The notes beneath the pieces are model-generated. The model was given only the letters and a program-made list of their open reading frames with translations. It searched no databases and was not told the origin of the DNA. The translations under genes and the position numbers were made by a program. From Amphibalanus amphitrite (Eukaryota > Arthropoda > Thecostraca > Balanomorpha > Balanidae): a stretch of 64,000 nucleotides of DNA. Of the stretch, positions 33,068 through 42,284 are shown piece by piece. The stretch is from contig NW_024881502.1 of the NCBI RefSeq assembly GCF_019059575.1, forward strand, positions 2,353,501 through 2,417,500, read 5' to 3'. Numbering within the stretch: the stretch's first letter is position 1; each line of letters begins with the position of its first letter.

Positions 33068-34371
33068 TAACCCTCGCCCATGTAGGGGGGGGGGTTGGTG
33101 CAACCCCCCCCCCCCTGAGGTTTTTCGGAAATAGTGCAAAAACGGCGGCGCGCAGCGCCGCCAAATTTTGGGTACCTTATGGGGCAAACCTTGCGCATTT
33201 TTTGATAAAAAAAATGTGACCGGGTCATGTCAGGTCACGGAGTTATGACGTCACAAAGGGAACAGCCTCCGGCCGGATTTTCACAAACTGAGTGCCAACG
33301 CCCGAGGTTTCCTGCCGGTGGTACGGACATCGGTTGATGGATCGTGATGAAACTTCCCATGCATGTTGGGGCAAGTATTGGCTATCATATGGTATAAGAA
33401 ACTTGACCGGGTCAGGTCAGGTCACGGAGCTATGACGTCACAAGAGGAACAGCGTCCGGTACTATTTTTGAAAAGCGCCCGAACCACTTTTTTGCTAATT
33501 CTTGTCACCTCAATGGGAATATGCAGCAATATTAGCTTCTATAGGGAGCAAATGGACCTTCCAAATCAAAAAATACAATCAGATTTCAAAAATTTAAATT
33601 TTGATTTTTCGAATTTCTGAGAAGTATGCGCATCTGGCTGACCTTATCCTCACTTCTGTATGGAAATATGAAATTGCAAAAATAAATTACTGTATTCAAA
33701 AATCGAGATATTTCGAGCACAGCTCTTCGTCGGTCGATTGTAATTATTTACACACATAACAGGCACACAATGTCTGTTATGTTATGTGTGTAAATAATTA
33801 CAATCGACCGACGAAGAGCTGTGCTCGAAATATCTCGATTTTTGAATACAGTAATTTATTTTTGCAATTTCATATTTCCATACAGAAGTGAGGATAAGGT
33901 CAGCCAGATGCGCATACTTCTCATGATGATATTCCTCAGAACGCTTAACCACTTACGATTTTCGAATTTCTGCCGCCGACTGTGACCTTGCCGACTTCCG
34001 GCGCTCCCAACGCGCCATTTTTAGAGCTAGGGAAACGAAATACATACCAAACGATAGAGAATTGATCAAGGAACACGATAGTGAAGGTTTCAAGTCGATA
34101 TCTCCCACCGTTTTGCCGCAATCGCCGCGGAAAGTTGAAAAAAGTCTATTTTTCCGAAAATTTGACCTTTGACCGGTCAAAAGTAGGTCAAATGTTGACC
34201 TAGGACCAAAAAATATACCACCAATCGCGAGATCTCGGCGAGAGCAATCCGTTGGTCTTTTCCGCTAAGCTCTACGACGCTCCGTTTTCAAACGCCAAGG
34301 GGGGGTCGCACCAACCCCCCCCCCCCTGCATGGGCGAAGGTGGCAGATCGCCGTTTACGGGCGAGGGTTAA
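33068..34371. mobile_element. TTAA-flanked non-autonomous element D
   Basis: TTAA at 33068-33071 and 34368-34371. Left terminus CCCTCGCCCATGTAGGGG and right terminus in reverse complement CCCTCGCCCGTAAACGG, each with a G-run/C-run hairpin just inside (33086-33115; 34300-34327), then TGAGGTTTTTCGG as in elements A, C and E. Same family as element C. A perfect 306-bp hairpin is embedded at 33618-33923, which element C lacks. Confidence 0.7.
33618..33923. repeat. Perfect inverted repeat, 144-bp arms, 18-bp loop
   Basis: 33618-33761 and 33780-33923 are exact reverse complements by base-by-base reading, separated by 18 bp. The right arm holds CCGACGA (33808-33814), a short stem, and GAAA (33827-33830). 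It sits inside element D and is flanked by sequence that reads as interrupted family DNA. A transcript would fold into one long duplex. Confidence 0.9.
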
Positions 34372-34439
34372 GGTATTCGCGAAAAACTGCAGGGGGCGTT
34401 CAGCCCCCCCCCCCGCCCTCCCAACAGGGCGCGGGTTAA
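34368..34439. mobile_element. Solo terminus of another TTAA element (K)
   Basis: Between the closing TTAA of element D and the opening TTAA of element H lie only 64 bp. In reverse complement they read TTAACCCGCGCCCTGTTGGG, a hairpin of G run/CTGAACG/C run, then CAGTTTTTCGCGAATACC. This is the typical left end of a TTAA element, cut short. Confidence 0.5.
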
Positions 34440-35210
34440 CCCTCGCCCGCACATGCCATTTTCCTATCCTAGAACGCACATGCTACCCCCCGCCCCATTT
34501 CGTTCCTGTTGGTGATAGAGCTTCGCGGTAAAGACCAAAAAGATTCTTTGGGAAGAGACGAATCAGGGCACTAAAAGACGAATCTAATGATACCCAGTTT
34601 TACCTTCTCAGGTCAGTCATTGACCTCCCAGGTCTGGTCAAACTAAAAAATGCTGCTGTTTTGGGTCACCGTTGGATATCAAGTGAGCTGCTCATCATAC
34701 ATACACCGATGACGATGCCGAATTGTGGTGCTAAGCCAGCTAGAACCTCTTTGTCACACTATCCGACCAGGTTTTTGCTGCTGAGGTCATTTCAGGTCAA
34801 CTTAGGTCAAGGTCAATGATATATGTTTGTATGTCTGTGTGTATACTGATGTGTGCACCGATTGTTATGTGTCCATATTACATGAAATCATGAAATGAGA
34901 AGCTTTTATCAAAAATATAGTTAAAGAACCTTCACGAAAAGTAAATTCAGTATAACGCAATGTTTTTAGATAACCTAGGTTGACCTTGACCCTGACCTTG
35001 ACATCTGTACATCGTCGAACAACATGTTCCATTAGGTGGGAGGTAAGACTGGCAAACAGAAACTTGAACTTTTCAGCGGACAGTGGACACCAAGAAGGGG
35101 TAGAGGAGCAGCTGTACGAAAAGTCAGGCTTCTAGCTCTTAAAATGTTGAGTGCAGAGCAGAAAAACTACCTGGGGGGTGTCACCCCCCCCATGTGCGGG
35201 CGAGGGTTAA
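34436..35210. mobile_element. TTAA-flanked non-autonomous element H
   Basis: TTAA at 34436-34439 and 35207-35210. Both termini read CCCTCGCCCGCACATG inwards, giving a 16-bp identical inverted repeat and the cleanest ends of the family. The right end adds a G-run/TGTCA/C-run hairpin (35173-35191). AGGTCA clusters occur at 34790-34825. Non-coding. Confidence 0.7.
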
Positions 35211-35519
35211 CGAGGCAGATGTACCGCCTCAGACAGCTATACGGAAGGGAGAGGGATACATAAAACGCCGACAACCCTGCCTGCCCCTCCAGACCAAAAA
35301 CGCTCACACTAAAGCAATACAGCAGAGGTAGCACAATCAATCTGACATACGATATCTACACAGAATTGCGGAGACGACTGAAACGACTCCGAATCATATG
35401 TTTGTCATAGCGTCACACTAAGAGCACTAGAAACTTGACCAATGAGGCGCTGACACTGGCGGCTCTTGGCTCCAGTCAATGAGGGGAGGCACTGAAAAGA
35501 ACGAATTCACACACTCACC
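35211..35519. other. No gene recognised
   Basis: Unique-looking intron DNA between element H and the minisatellite beside laminin exon 8. Confidence 0.4.
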
Positions 35520-35802
35520 CGTCAAAGCCCCGCTCTCACCGGTCAAACCCCCGCTCTCACCGGTCAGAGCCCCGCTCTCACCGGTCTCAGAGCCCCCCCC
35601 CCCCCCCCGCCGCTCAGAGGTCTCAGAGCCCCCCCCCCCCCCGCCGTTCTGCGGTCTCAGAGCCCCCCCCCCCCGCCGCTCAGCGGTCTCAGAGCCCCCT
35701 CCCCCGCCGCTCAGCGGTCAGACCCCCCCCCCCCCCGCCGCTCAGCGGTCTCAGAGCCCGCCCCCCCCCCGCCGCTCAGCGGTCTCAGAGCCCCCCCCCC
35801 TC
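35520..35802. repeat. C-rich minisatellite next to laminin exon 8
   Basis: Units of roughly 28-35 bp built on CCGCCGCTCAGCGGTCTCAG with variable C runs. It runs to within two or three bases of the exon 8 donor. Confidence 0.85.
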
Positions 35803-35804
35803 AC

Positions 35805-35990
35805 CGGGCAGGCAGCGGTCGCAGCTGAAGCCGGCCGTGTCGTGGATGCACTTGAGGCACCGGCCGGTGACCCGGTCGCAGTTGCCCACTGCGTTCGGGT
35901 CGACGTTGCCGTTACAGTCGCACTCCCGGCACGGCCTGTCGCTGGCCGGCTCACCGAACCAGCCGTCAATGCAGATGTCGCACTTGTGAC
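35805..35990 (-). CDS. LanB2: Laminin gamma exon 8: nidogen-binding LE module
   Basis: Acceptor GTGCTCAG before GTCAC; donor CTGCCCG then GTGAGG. 186 nt, phase 1 at both ends. It encodes [20 protein letters not shown], then [17 protein letters not shown], then [27 protein letters not shown] (coded at 35887-35907) is the nidogen-binding loop known from laminin gamma-1 (NIDPNAV in vertebrates). Its Asp, Asn and Val are the residues that contact nidogen, and all three are present. This is the strongest evidence that the gene is a gamma chain able to join the nidogen network of basement membranes. Confidence 0.95.
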
Positions 35991-36388
35991 CTGAGCACGG
36001 AGCGCCGGCGGGCACCGACGGGGGTCAGTAGGGACCAGGGAGCGCCGACCGCGGGGCGGCGCTGGTCTGCACAGTGCACAGTCTGTTCAGCGGCACCACA
36101 GCACGTGCACGTGGGTAGCTGGGACCGTGCGCAGCGTCCACGGCACTGAAAACGACCTTTCAAACCCGCACCACCATTTTCACTTCATAAAAACGGCTGA
36201 AGTCTCAAAGCATGAGCACGGCATGATTTCAGCTGCCAATAACAGGTGTCTCTCAAAAGCAACTCATTGAAATGACGATCCCCGAAATCATTACACAACA
36301 CACTGCATCAAATTTGTACGAGCTTCAGAACGGCGGCCCCCACTGCCGTGCCCCCCCCCTCCACCCCCCACTGCCGTGCGGGACTGAC

Positions 36389-36574
36389 CGGCGTATCCAG
36401 TCGGACACTCGAGGCACGCCACCTCGCCTTCGTAGAGCTCGATGCAGGCGCCCTGGCCGGGGCACGGGCACGGCTGGCAGTCGTCGGCCGTGCCGCCCAG
36501 CGCGTTACCGTAGAAGCCGCGCGCGCACAGTTCACAGTTGTCACCGGCAGTGTTGTCACGGCAGATGCACTTGC
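36389..36574 (-). CDS. LanB2: Laminin gamma exon 7: LE modules
   Basis: Acceptor CTCCGTAG before GCAAG; donor TACGCCG then GTCAGT. 186 nt, phase 1 at both ends, the same length and phase as exon 8. It encodes [32 protein letters not shown] and then [21 protein letters not shown]. The second block is the acidic, less regular LE module that precedes the nidogen-binding module in gamma chains. A 22-bp minisatellite begins about 25 bp upstream of the acceptor. Confidence 0.9.
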
Positions 36575-36599
36575 CTACGGAGCAGGGCGGCGGCGTCAG

Positions 36600-36890
36600 T
36601 CCGACACGGCCAGGCACACCGGTCACTGGGGGAGGGTGCCCGGTCACTGGGGGAGGGTGCCGCTCCCCACGCCGGTCACTGGGGGGGGGGGAGGGTGCCG
36701 CCCGACCGGAGCTCCCCACACCGGTCACTGGGGGAGGGTGCCCGGTCACTGGGGGAGGGTGCCGCCCGACCCACACCGGTCACTGGCGTAGGGTGCCCGG
36801 TCACTGGGGGAGGGTGCCGCCTGACCGGAGCTCCCCACACCGGTCACTGGGGGAGGGTGCCGCCTGACCGGAGCTCCGCCGTCCGACATA
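36600..36890. repeat. 22-bp minisatellite next to laminin exon 7
   Basis: Units built on CCGGTCACTGGGGGAGGGTG, about twelve copies with insertions such as CCGCCTGACCGGAGCTCC. It lies upstream of the exon 7 acceptor. Confidence 0.85.
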
Positions 36891-36999
36891 TACCGGCCGG
36901 CGCCAGCGCTCAGCCCCTACATGCCACCGCCATACGTCCTTTCCCGCGGGGCCAGTCGCGAGCGAACCGTTATATCAGGCTCCACGGATCGAGAGCCCG

Positions 37000-37150
37000 A
37001 TTAGTGACACTTGACAGGCTCCTGGCTATCCCTATTAGAGGCAGGGCTGTTTACGACCCCGCCCTTGATATCTCCAGATCTAACCCGCCGATTCGTCAAA
37101 ATTTAAACGGCATTCGATTTCCCTCAACGTGATCTACATTTTGAAGAAAA
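37000..37150. repeat. Inverted fragment of the element E right end
   Basis: AGGCTCCTGGCTATCCCTATTAG near 37016, then GGCTGTTTACGACCC and the following 100 bp, are the reverse complement of about 38565-38705 in element E. The outer end is decayed (no TTAA). Confidence 0.5.
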
Positions 37151-37220
37151 GAAAAAGAAAATTTCCAAAAGAGTTAATAGGGGGCAGAAGAGGGGTAAAA
37201 ACTGCGAATTTCAGATGTTT

Positions 37221-37515
37221 AGTTATAGAAGACATAATTGAACACCAGCTATTACTTTATTTAATGGGAGCTTTCGAAAGCTATGCAGCTTTCTTCGTCA
37301 GCCTTGGTACAAAACACTAAAACAGATCCATATAAAATTGAACAGTTGTTCACAGATCCATAAAATATTGATCCATATAAAATTGAACAGTTGTTCAATT
37401 TTATATGGATCTGTTTTAGTGTTTTGTACCAAGGCTGACGAAGAAAGCTGCATAGCTTTCGAAAGCTCCCATTAAATAAAGTAATAGCTGGTGTTCAATT
37501 ATGTCTTCTATAACT
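37221..37515. repeat. Perfect inverted repeat, 120-bp arms
   Basis: 37221-37340 and 37396-37515 are exact reverse complements by base-by-base reading. The 55-bp spacer carries a second partial copy of the inner arm (GATCCATATAAAATTGAACA). The right arm contains CTGACGA (37435-37441), a stem GAAAGCT/AGCTTTC closed by GCAT, and GAAA (37461-37464). Confidence 0.9.
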
Positions 37516-37815
37516 GTGCAACCGTCCCAGCAAAATAACAATATTTACAATTGAATTTCAGATGCTTTTTCAACTCCTCGCAAAGACCATGTTTTTTAGC
37601 CGATTTTGATGCAACTACTGCCGATCGATGCAGAATGAACCAGAAACTAACACGTTTCATCAAAATGAGCATTTTGAAAGATCATAGGCGGATAAAAGTA
37701 CCTAATTGAATTTTGGAGGTATAAAAAATGCATAATAAATATTTTTTTGTGCAGTCACCGCGAAATGGGCTACCAATGGTCTTATCATGTTGCAAAAAAC
37801 ATGTGATAAAATGGC

Positions 37816-38712
37816 TTAACCCTATTAGTGGCAGGGGGGGGGGGGGGTTGTTTTTATCCACCCCTCAGGTTTTTCGGGAATATCTCCAAAACCGCTGAAG
37901 CTACGATGCTGAAATTTTCTGACTTTTCCTAAAACTAAATTGGGCACATTCCCTGAAAATTTCAAGTTCATAACTTTACCAGGGACGGCTCCAGAGCACT
38001 GGGAATTGGGGGGTCCTATTCGTGAAGCGAGTCATTTGGGCGAAGATCACGATGCTGCACCAGTTTTACGAACAGTGAATAAAAGGTATCATGTGATAAC
38101 ATATACAGTTATTGTGCATCCTCTTTTGACACGTTTTTGCTATAATAGGCGGATCCAGGCGTCCAAAAAGGGGGGTTATGTTTTACCTCCCAACATACAT
38201 AGGTGCCCTGACACCGCCTATGCATTACCAATACAATTTTAGGCGTTCTCTCATAAGAAAATTATAACATAACAAGACCATTACCACCCTTTTTAGAAAC
38301 AGTACCCACAAAAACCTTATTTACTATACTTTTTGTGTACCCCCAATCTCAATGATCTGTATCCGCCTATGATTTTTGAAAATGCATATTTTTAGGATCC
38401 ATGTGAATTCCTGGTTCATTCTCTATCGATCGGCAAAAGTTGCGTTAAGATTGGTTCAGAAACCTGGCCGTGATAAACAGTCTAAAATGTATCTGCAATT
38501 TGCCCGTTTTTACCCCCCTCTACCCCCCCCCCTATTGACATTTTTTAATTTTTATTTTTTAGAAATGTAGATCACGTTGAGCGAAATCGAATGCCGTTTG
38601 AATTTTGAAAATCGGCCCGTTAGATCTCGAGATATCAAGGGGGGGTCGTAAACAGCCCCCCCCCCCTGCCACTAATAGGGGGTAGCCAGGAGCCTGCCAC
38701 TAATAGGGTTAA
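37816..38712. mobile_element. TTAA-flanked non-autonomous element E
   Basis: TTAA at 37816-37819 and 38709-38712. Both termini read CCCTATTAGTGGCAGG inwards. G-run/C-run blocks lie just inside (37833-37864; 38638-38665). The right side duplicates its terminus, with CTGCCACTAATAGGG twice (38666-38680 and 38695-38709). A smaller inverted pair, ATAGGCGGATCCAGG (38146) and TGTATCCGCCTATGA (38357), may mark a nested MITE. Confidence 0.65.
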
Positions 38713-38734
38713 AACAGATAAGTAATTCATAGGC

Positions 38735-39876
38735 GGCGTGGGGGGGGGGCTATTTCGCCACACCAGGTTTTCTTGGAAAGTACAAGAAAACCTGTAAGCA
38801 AGCTAGATAGACGCGGTAAAAAGCACTAGATAGCTCGCCTTAAGAGCTGTCAGAATCATTCAGATCATTATTCGATCAGGTCATCGCCCGATGCACCGGT
38901 GAGGTCACTGGAGGTCACCAAACGTAAAATTATCACGAATTGTTCCCGATTTTGACAACTTCTGACATAAGTCAGAAGCCAATAAAGTTACAGCGCCGCA
39001 GAATAGCGGATTCGATATCTCTTTCAAAGGCCTTTCTGAGTATTGTCAGATTTGACATAAGATCAACGGTTTAGCCTCTAGAGGGCAAAAACTCAAAATT
39101 AGACGTTTGTGCGGTTTGTGGAAAATGTTTTTTTTTTTTTAACTTTTTGACTTCAAGCTTGTACTACGCTGATTTTACCGTTATCACGTTTGTCTCGTCG
39201 AGACGCGTCGAATGAACTATAAGTTGACCTGAAAAGGTTATCTAAAAATTTGACCTCAGGTCAAGGTCACAGAAAAGGTTACGATACACATCAATCGATT
39301 CAGATTGTTAAGCTGAGCACATTTATGGTCTTTCAAGCGCTCTAGCATGCCTTTATCTAGTTATTGTAAAAAAAAAACTTTTGGTTATGTTTACTGGCCT
39401 GAGATGACCTCACGGACATTTAGGAGTCACATGTGCAATTTTCCTATTCAGTGTCTCATGTTCACATGTGTTCCGAGGTTTGAGGGCGTTTTCGGCCAAC
39501 AGTAGAGCATTTCAAGTTTATCCCATTGACTTGTAACGAGAGGTCACAAAATTGGCCTTGACCTTAGGTTACCGATATCAAAATTCCAAAATTTACAAAT
39601 TGTTGGAACTGATTCCCTCATGCAATAGCCTGAGGTTTAAACTTCTGGGATGTAGGCCGTGGGAATGACTGAATCAAAAGGTGTTTTAGAGGCATGGTCA
39701 CTTAAGTTAGCCTGGTGACCTGACCTTAAGTCACCTGGGGTCAAAAATTTTACACGCGATGCGAAATTAATGTACCATTAGCTATACAAAGTTTCGCGAC
39801 GCTGCACGCCGCAGTGTTCTTTACACACGTAAAAAATGGCACGCGTTACCCCCCCCCCCCCCCGGGCGAAAGTTAA
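38735..39876. mobile_element. Probable diverged TTAA element G
   Basis: The left part has ATAGGCGGCGTGGGG, a G run/CTATTTCGCC block and CAGGTTTTCTTGG. The right part has a long C run and CGGGCGAAAGTTAAC (TTAA 39873-39876). The internal 38860-39290 is related to 30180-30660. The outer termini are not clear inverted repeats, so the limits are uncertain. Confidence 0.4.
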
Positions 39877-40129
39877 CTGATCGACTGGGCATTACATGTT
39901 AGGGGCAGGTCAGACTGCGTTTCACGGGCACTGTGTTTCAGGGGCACTGGCTGGCCGGAGGCGCCGCACACATGTAGGTACAGCCCTCAGTAGACTGCGT
40001 GGTAGGTATTCTTTTTTCGACAAAACCGGTAATAGCTCAAAGACTATGGTACCAGTCGATCGGAATTCGGAACTCATTGCACATAGATGCGCCATGCTCC
40101 GCTCCTTCGATTGAGTCTATCACTAAACA

Positions 40130-40780
40130 AAGTATATGCCTTGTGTAACAACAAAATGCAAAACTTTGTTTTGGGGGCAAATAGCTTACCCGAGCGGACA
40201 TCTCAATGTGTCATCCGTGCTCTCCTCATAATATGCCCACGTGCGGTCGATACTCGAGTACTCTTCTGTTATATGGAATGGCGCCGCCGAAACGCATACC
40301 GATCGTTTAGGCCGGATCGAGCACAAATTTCTAATGTGGCTCAATTCCAACTGTCGTGACAAGTGTCATTCACTAGCTTACAGAGACCTGCTGAGGCATT
40401 TTAATCTTGTATCTGTAGCTGCCCGGAGAACTCAGCATGATGTGATGTTTATCCGTAACATTTTTAAAGGTAGAATCTCATCATCGTTTTTACTGCAGTC
40501 ATTCTCACTCTGTGTACCCAGTCGTGTAACCAGACAGCAAACTAGTGTACTGCTGAACGTACCATTCGCTCGAGTGAGCACTGTCAAGGAAGGACTGTTT
40601 GGTAGGCTGCCAAGACAACTGAACCGTTTTCTGGACAGACATCCTACTGTAGACATGTTCAGCAGTAGCTTCTATCATTTTCGTCGTTCTGTTAAACTAT
40701 ACGCTGCTTCAGTATTGTAAGTGCAGACGGCTCCTTCCAATCCATTCCCTTCTGTTCTATCTCTCATCCCATGTCCAACA
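40130..40780 (+). mobile_element. LINE 3' part, interrupted by a BEL/Pao element
   Basis: Carries the C-terminal coding end of a non-LTR retrotransposon (40241-40720). The 3' UTR breaks off at 40780 where the BEL LTR begins. The sequence just after the right LTR (50660-50985) has no ORF, reads like LINE 3' UTR and ends in an (AAAT)n tail at 50934-50981. I infer that it is the continuation. Confidence 0.65.
40241..40720 (+). pseudogene. LINE reverse transcriptase C-terminal remnant
   Basis: The frame reads RSILEYSSVIWNGAAETHTD and IEHKFLMWLNSN, the block that follows reverse transcriptase in many LINEs (RSILEY.S.VW...IE..Q..F). It goes on through LAYRDLLRHFNLVSVAARR to FYHFRRSVKLYA at the stop. 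There is no natural start: a TAA interrupts this frame at 40229-40231 and upstream coding is lost. It is a different family from the LINE at 18.3 kb. Confidence 0.7.
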
Positions 40781-41102
40781 TGTCCAGCTCGTGGCGACCT
40801 CTACATTGTAGCCACGAGCTGTTGGTTAGTTCTGGTTGCTAGTTTACTTTCTAGATGGCGCTGCTAGTAACGTTGTGGATAGTGGTGAACGGTGTAGAGT
40901 GAATTTTCGGACATGTTTTCATTCGGTCATCTCTAAGTCGCTGATGTGTCAAGAAGGATGAGAGGGACACGTGAGAGAGCATTGTTGTTTCGCATTCTCG
41001 TAGTTGGAAAGGAAACAGATCTCGGTAAGCATTATGTTTATCATTTTGCATGTATAATTATACCGTCGGCGTGCCTTAGATGAGCCAGATGAATGTTAAA
41101 CA
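40781..41102 (+). repeat. BEL/Pao 5' LTR
   Basis: Begins TGTCCAGCTCGTGGCGACC and ends GAATGTTAAACA. It appears identical to the right LTR over its full 322 bp. A short inverted pair near its start (CAGCTCGTGGC / GCCACGAGCTG, 40784-40822) could form a stem. The following TTGACTCGGAACC is the probable primer-binding region. Confidence 0.85.
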
Positions 41103-41624
41103 TTGACTCGGAACCTGCTTGCGGGTGCAGTTTGCACATCTTGGGACGGAGCAGCAGCGCCAGCTGAGGCCTGAGAGAGCTGCTGTCGGAGTCTGGTGTT
41201 CATCTCCAGTAACAGATGAGGTGATGAACACTGATCAAAAGAGTGATCTAGTCGACCTTTTAATACTGAGAAACATTGTTTGTGTGCTGTCCCAGTAGTC
41301 AGCTGATTGGATATTGTCTTGGTGCAGCTTTATGGATCCCGTTGTGCTGCGTTCGTGTTTGCATTTGTTACTTTAAGGTCTCAGAGTGCAAATGCTGTGG
41401 TAGAAGCTAGTTGTGCTGAGATTCTGCACACTACCCAGACGACTGTTTGAAATCGCCTCCCTAATTTGTCCCTTGTTGAACTTTGATTGTTTCCCATCAT
41501 CTTGTGTGATAACCCAGCCCCTTTTGACCGGCATAACCCTGACATTCATTGACCTGAGCTCCCTGATACCCTGCTGTCTCCTCCCTGGGTTACTGATACC
41601 AGCCTTGATACCCTCACCTCGGAG

Positions 41625-42221
41625 ATGAACATCGACGAACTGCAAAAGGAAGAGCTCAAGAGTGAACTGAGCAAGAGAGGAGAGGACGTTAGAGGAACCA
41701 AAGCTGTCCTGAAGGAAAGGTTACAGCAAGTCCTGAAAGAAGAAGCCATGGATGGTGGGAAGCCCCCAGAAATCGAGAAAAAGAAGGAAGACATCAAAGA
41801 GGATGATGAAAACTCCACAAGCTCAAGCTCAAAACCAGCATCAAGTGCGCGGACTTCAGCGAGCATACGCTCAGAGAGAGCAATAGAAAAAGCCAAGCAC
41901 GCGGGTCTGCTGGCGAAGAAGCGGGCTCTGCTGAAGAAGCACCAAATAGAAGCTCAAGAGGCGCAACTGAGAAAAATGAAAGAGGAACTCGAACTTCAGG
42001 CAGAGATCGATGAGTGTGCAGCAAAGGAAGAAGTTCTTGGCCGGTACGAAGATGCAGTGGTTGAAGATGACAATAAAGTAATGTCTGTACAAGAAGACCT
42101 CAAGGACAAGGAACGCAGAGATGCGGTTACAGCTACAGGCGAAGAGACAAGGTGGCCAAGAGCGACCAAGAAGAAAAACAGAGAGCCCGGTGTAGCTGCA
42201 GACGAAGTTGAAAACGGTTGA
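41625..42221 (+). CDS. BEL/Pao gag N-terminal part with SAP-like domain
   Basis: 198 codons. Residues 1-40 (IDELQKEELKSELSKRGEDV, then GTKAVLKERLQQVL) follow the helix-turn-helix pattern of SAP domains, which bind AT-rich chromosomal DNA. A charged coiled-coil region follows (about residues 85-150). The ORF ends at a TGA (42219-42221), but the same frame is open on the far side of it and runs into the next gag block at 42285. The TGA is therefore either a nonsense mutation or a read-through stop. Confidence 0.75.
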   Translation: MNIDELQKEELKSELSKRGEDVRGTKAVLKERLQQVLKEEAMDGGKPPEIEKKKEDIKEDDENSTSSSSKPASSARTSASIRSERAIEKAKHAGLLAKKRALLKKHQIEAQEAQLRKMKEELELQAEIDECAAKEEVLGRYEDAVVEDDNKVMSVQEDLKDKERRDAVTATGEETRWPRATKKKNREPGVAADEVENG

Positions 42222-42284
42222 ACGCCAGGTGCGGAGCCTCATGTTGAGGTCAGAGCCTCATCGGCCAGTGCAGATCTACAGCTC

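Noticed and set aside
35479-35994. Proline-rich plus-strand ORF of 171 codons
   Set aside because: It is the C-rich minisatellite plus the antisense of laminin exon 8.
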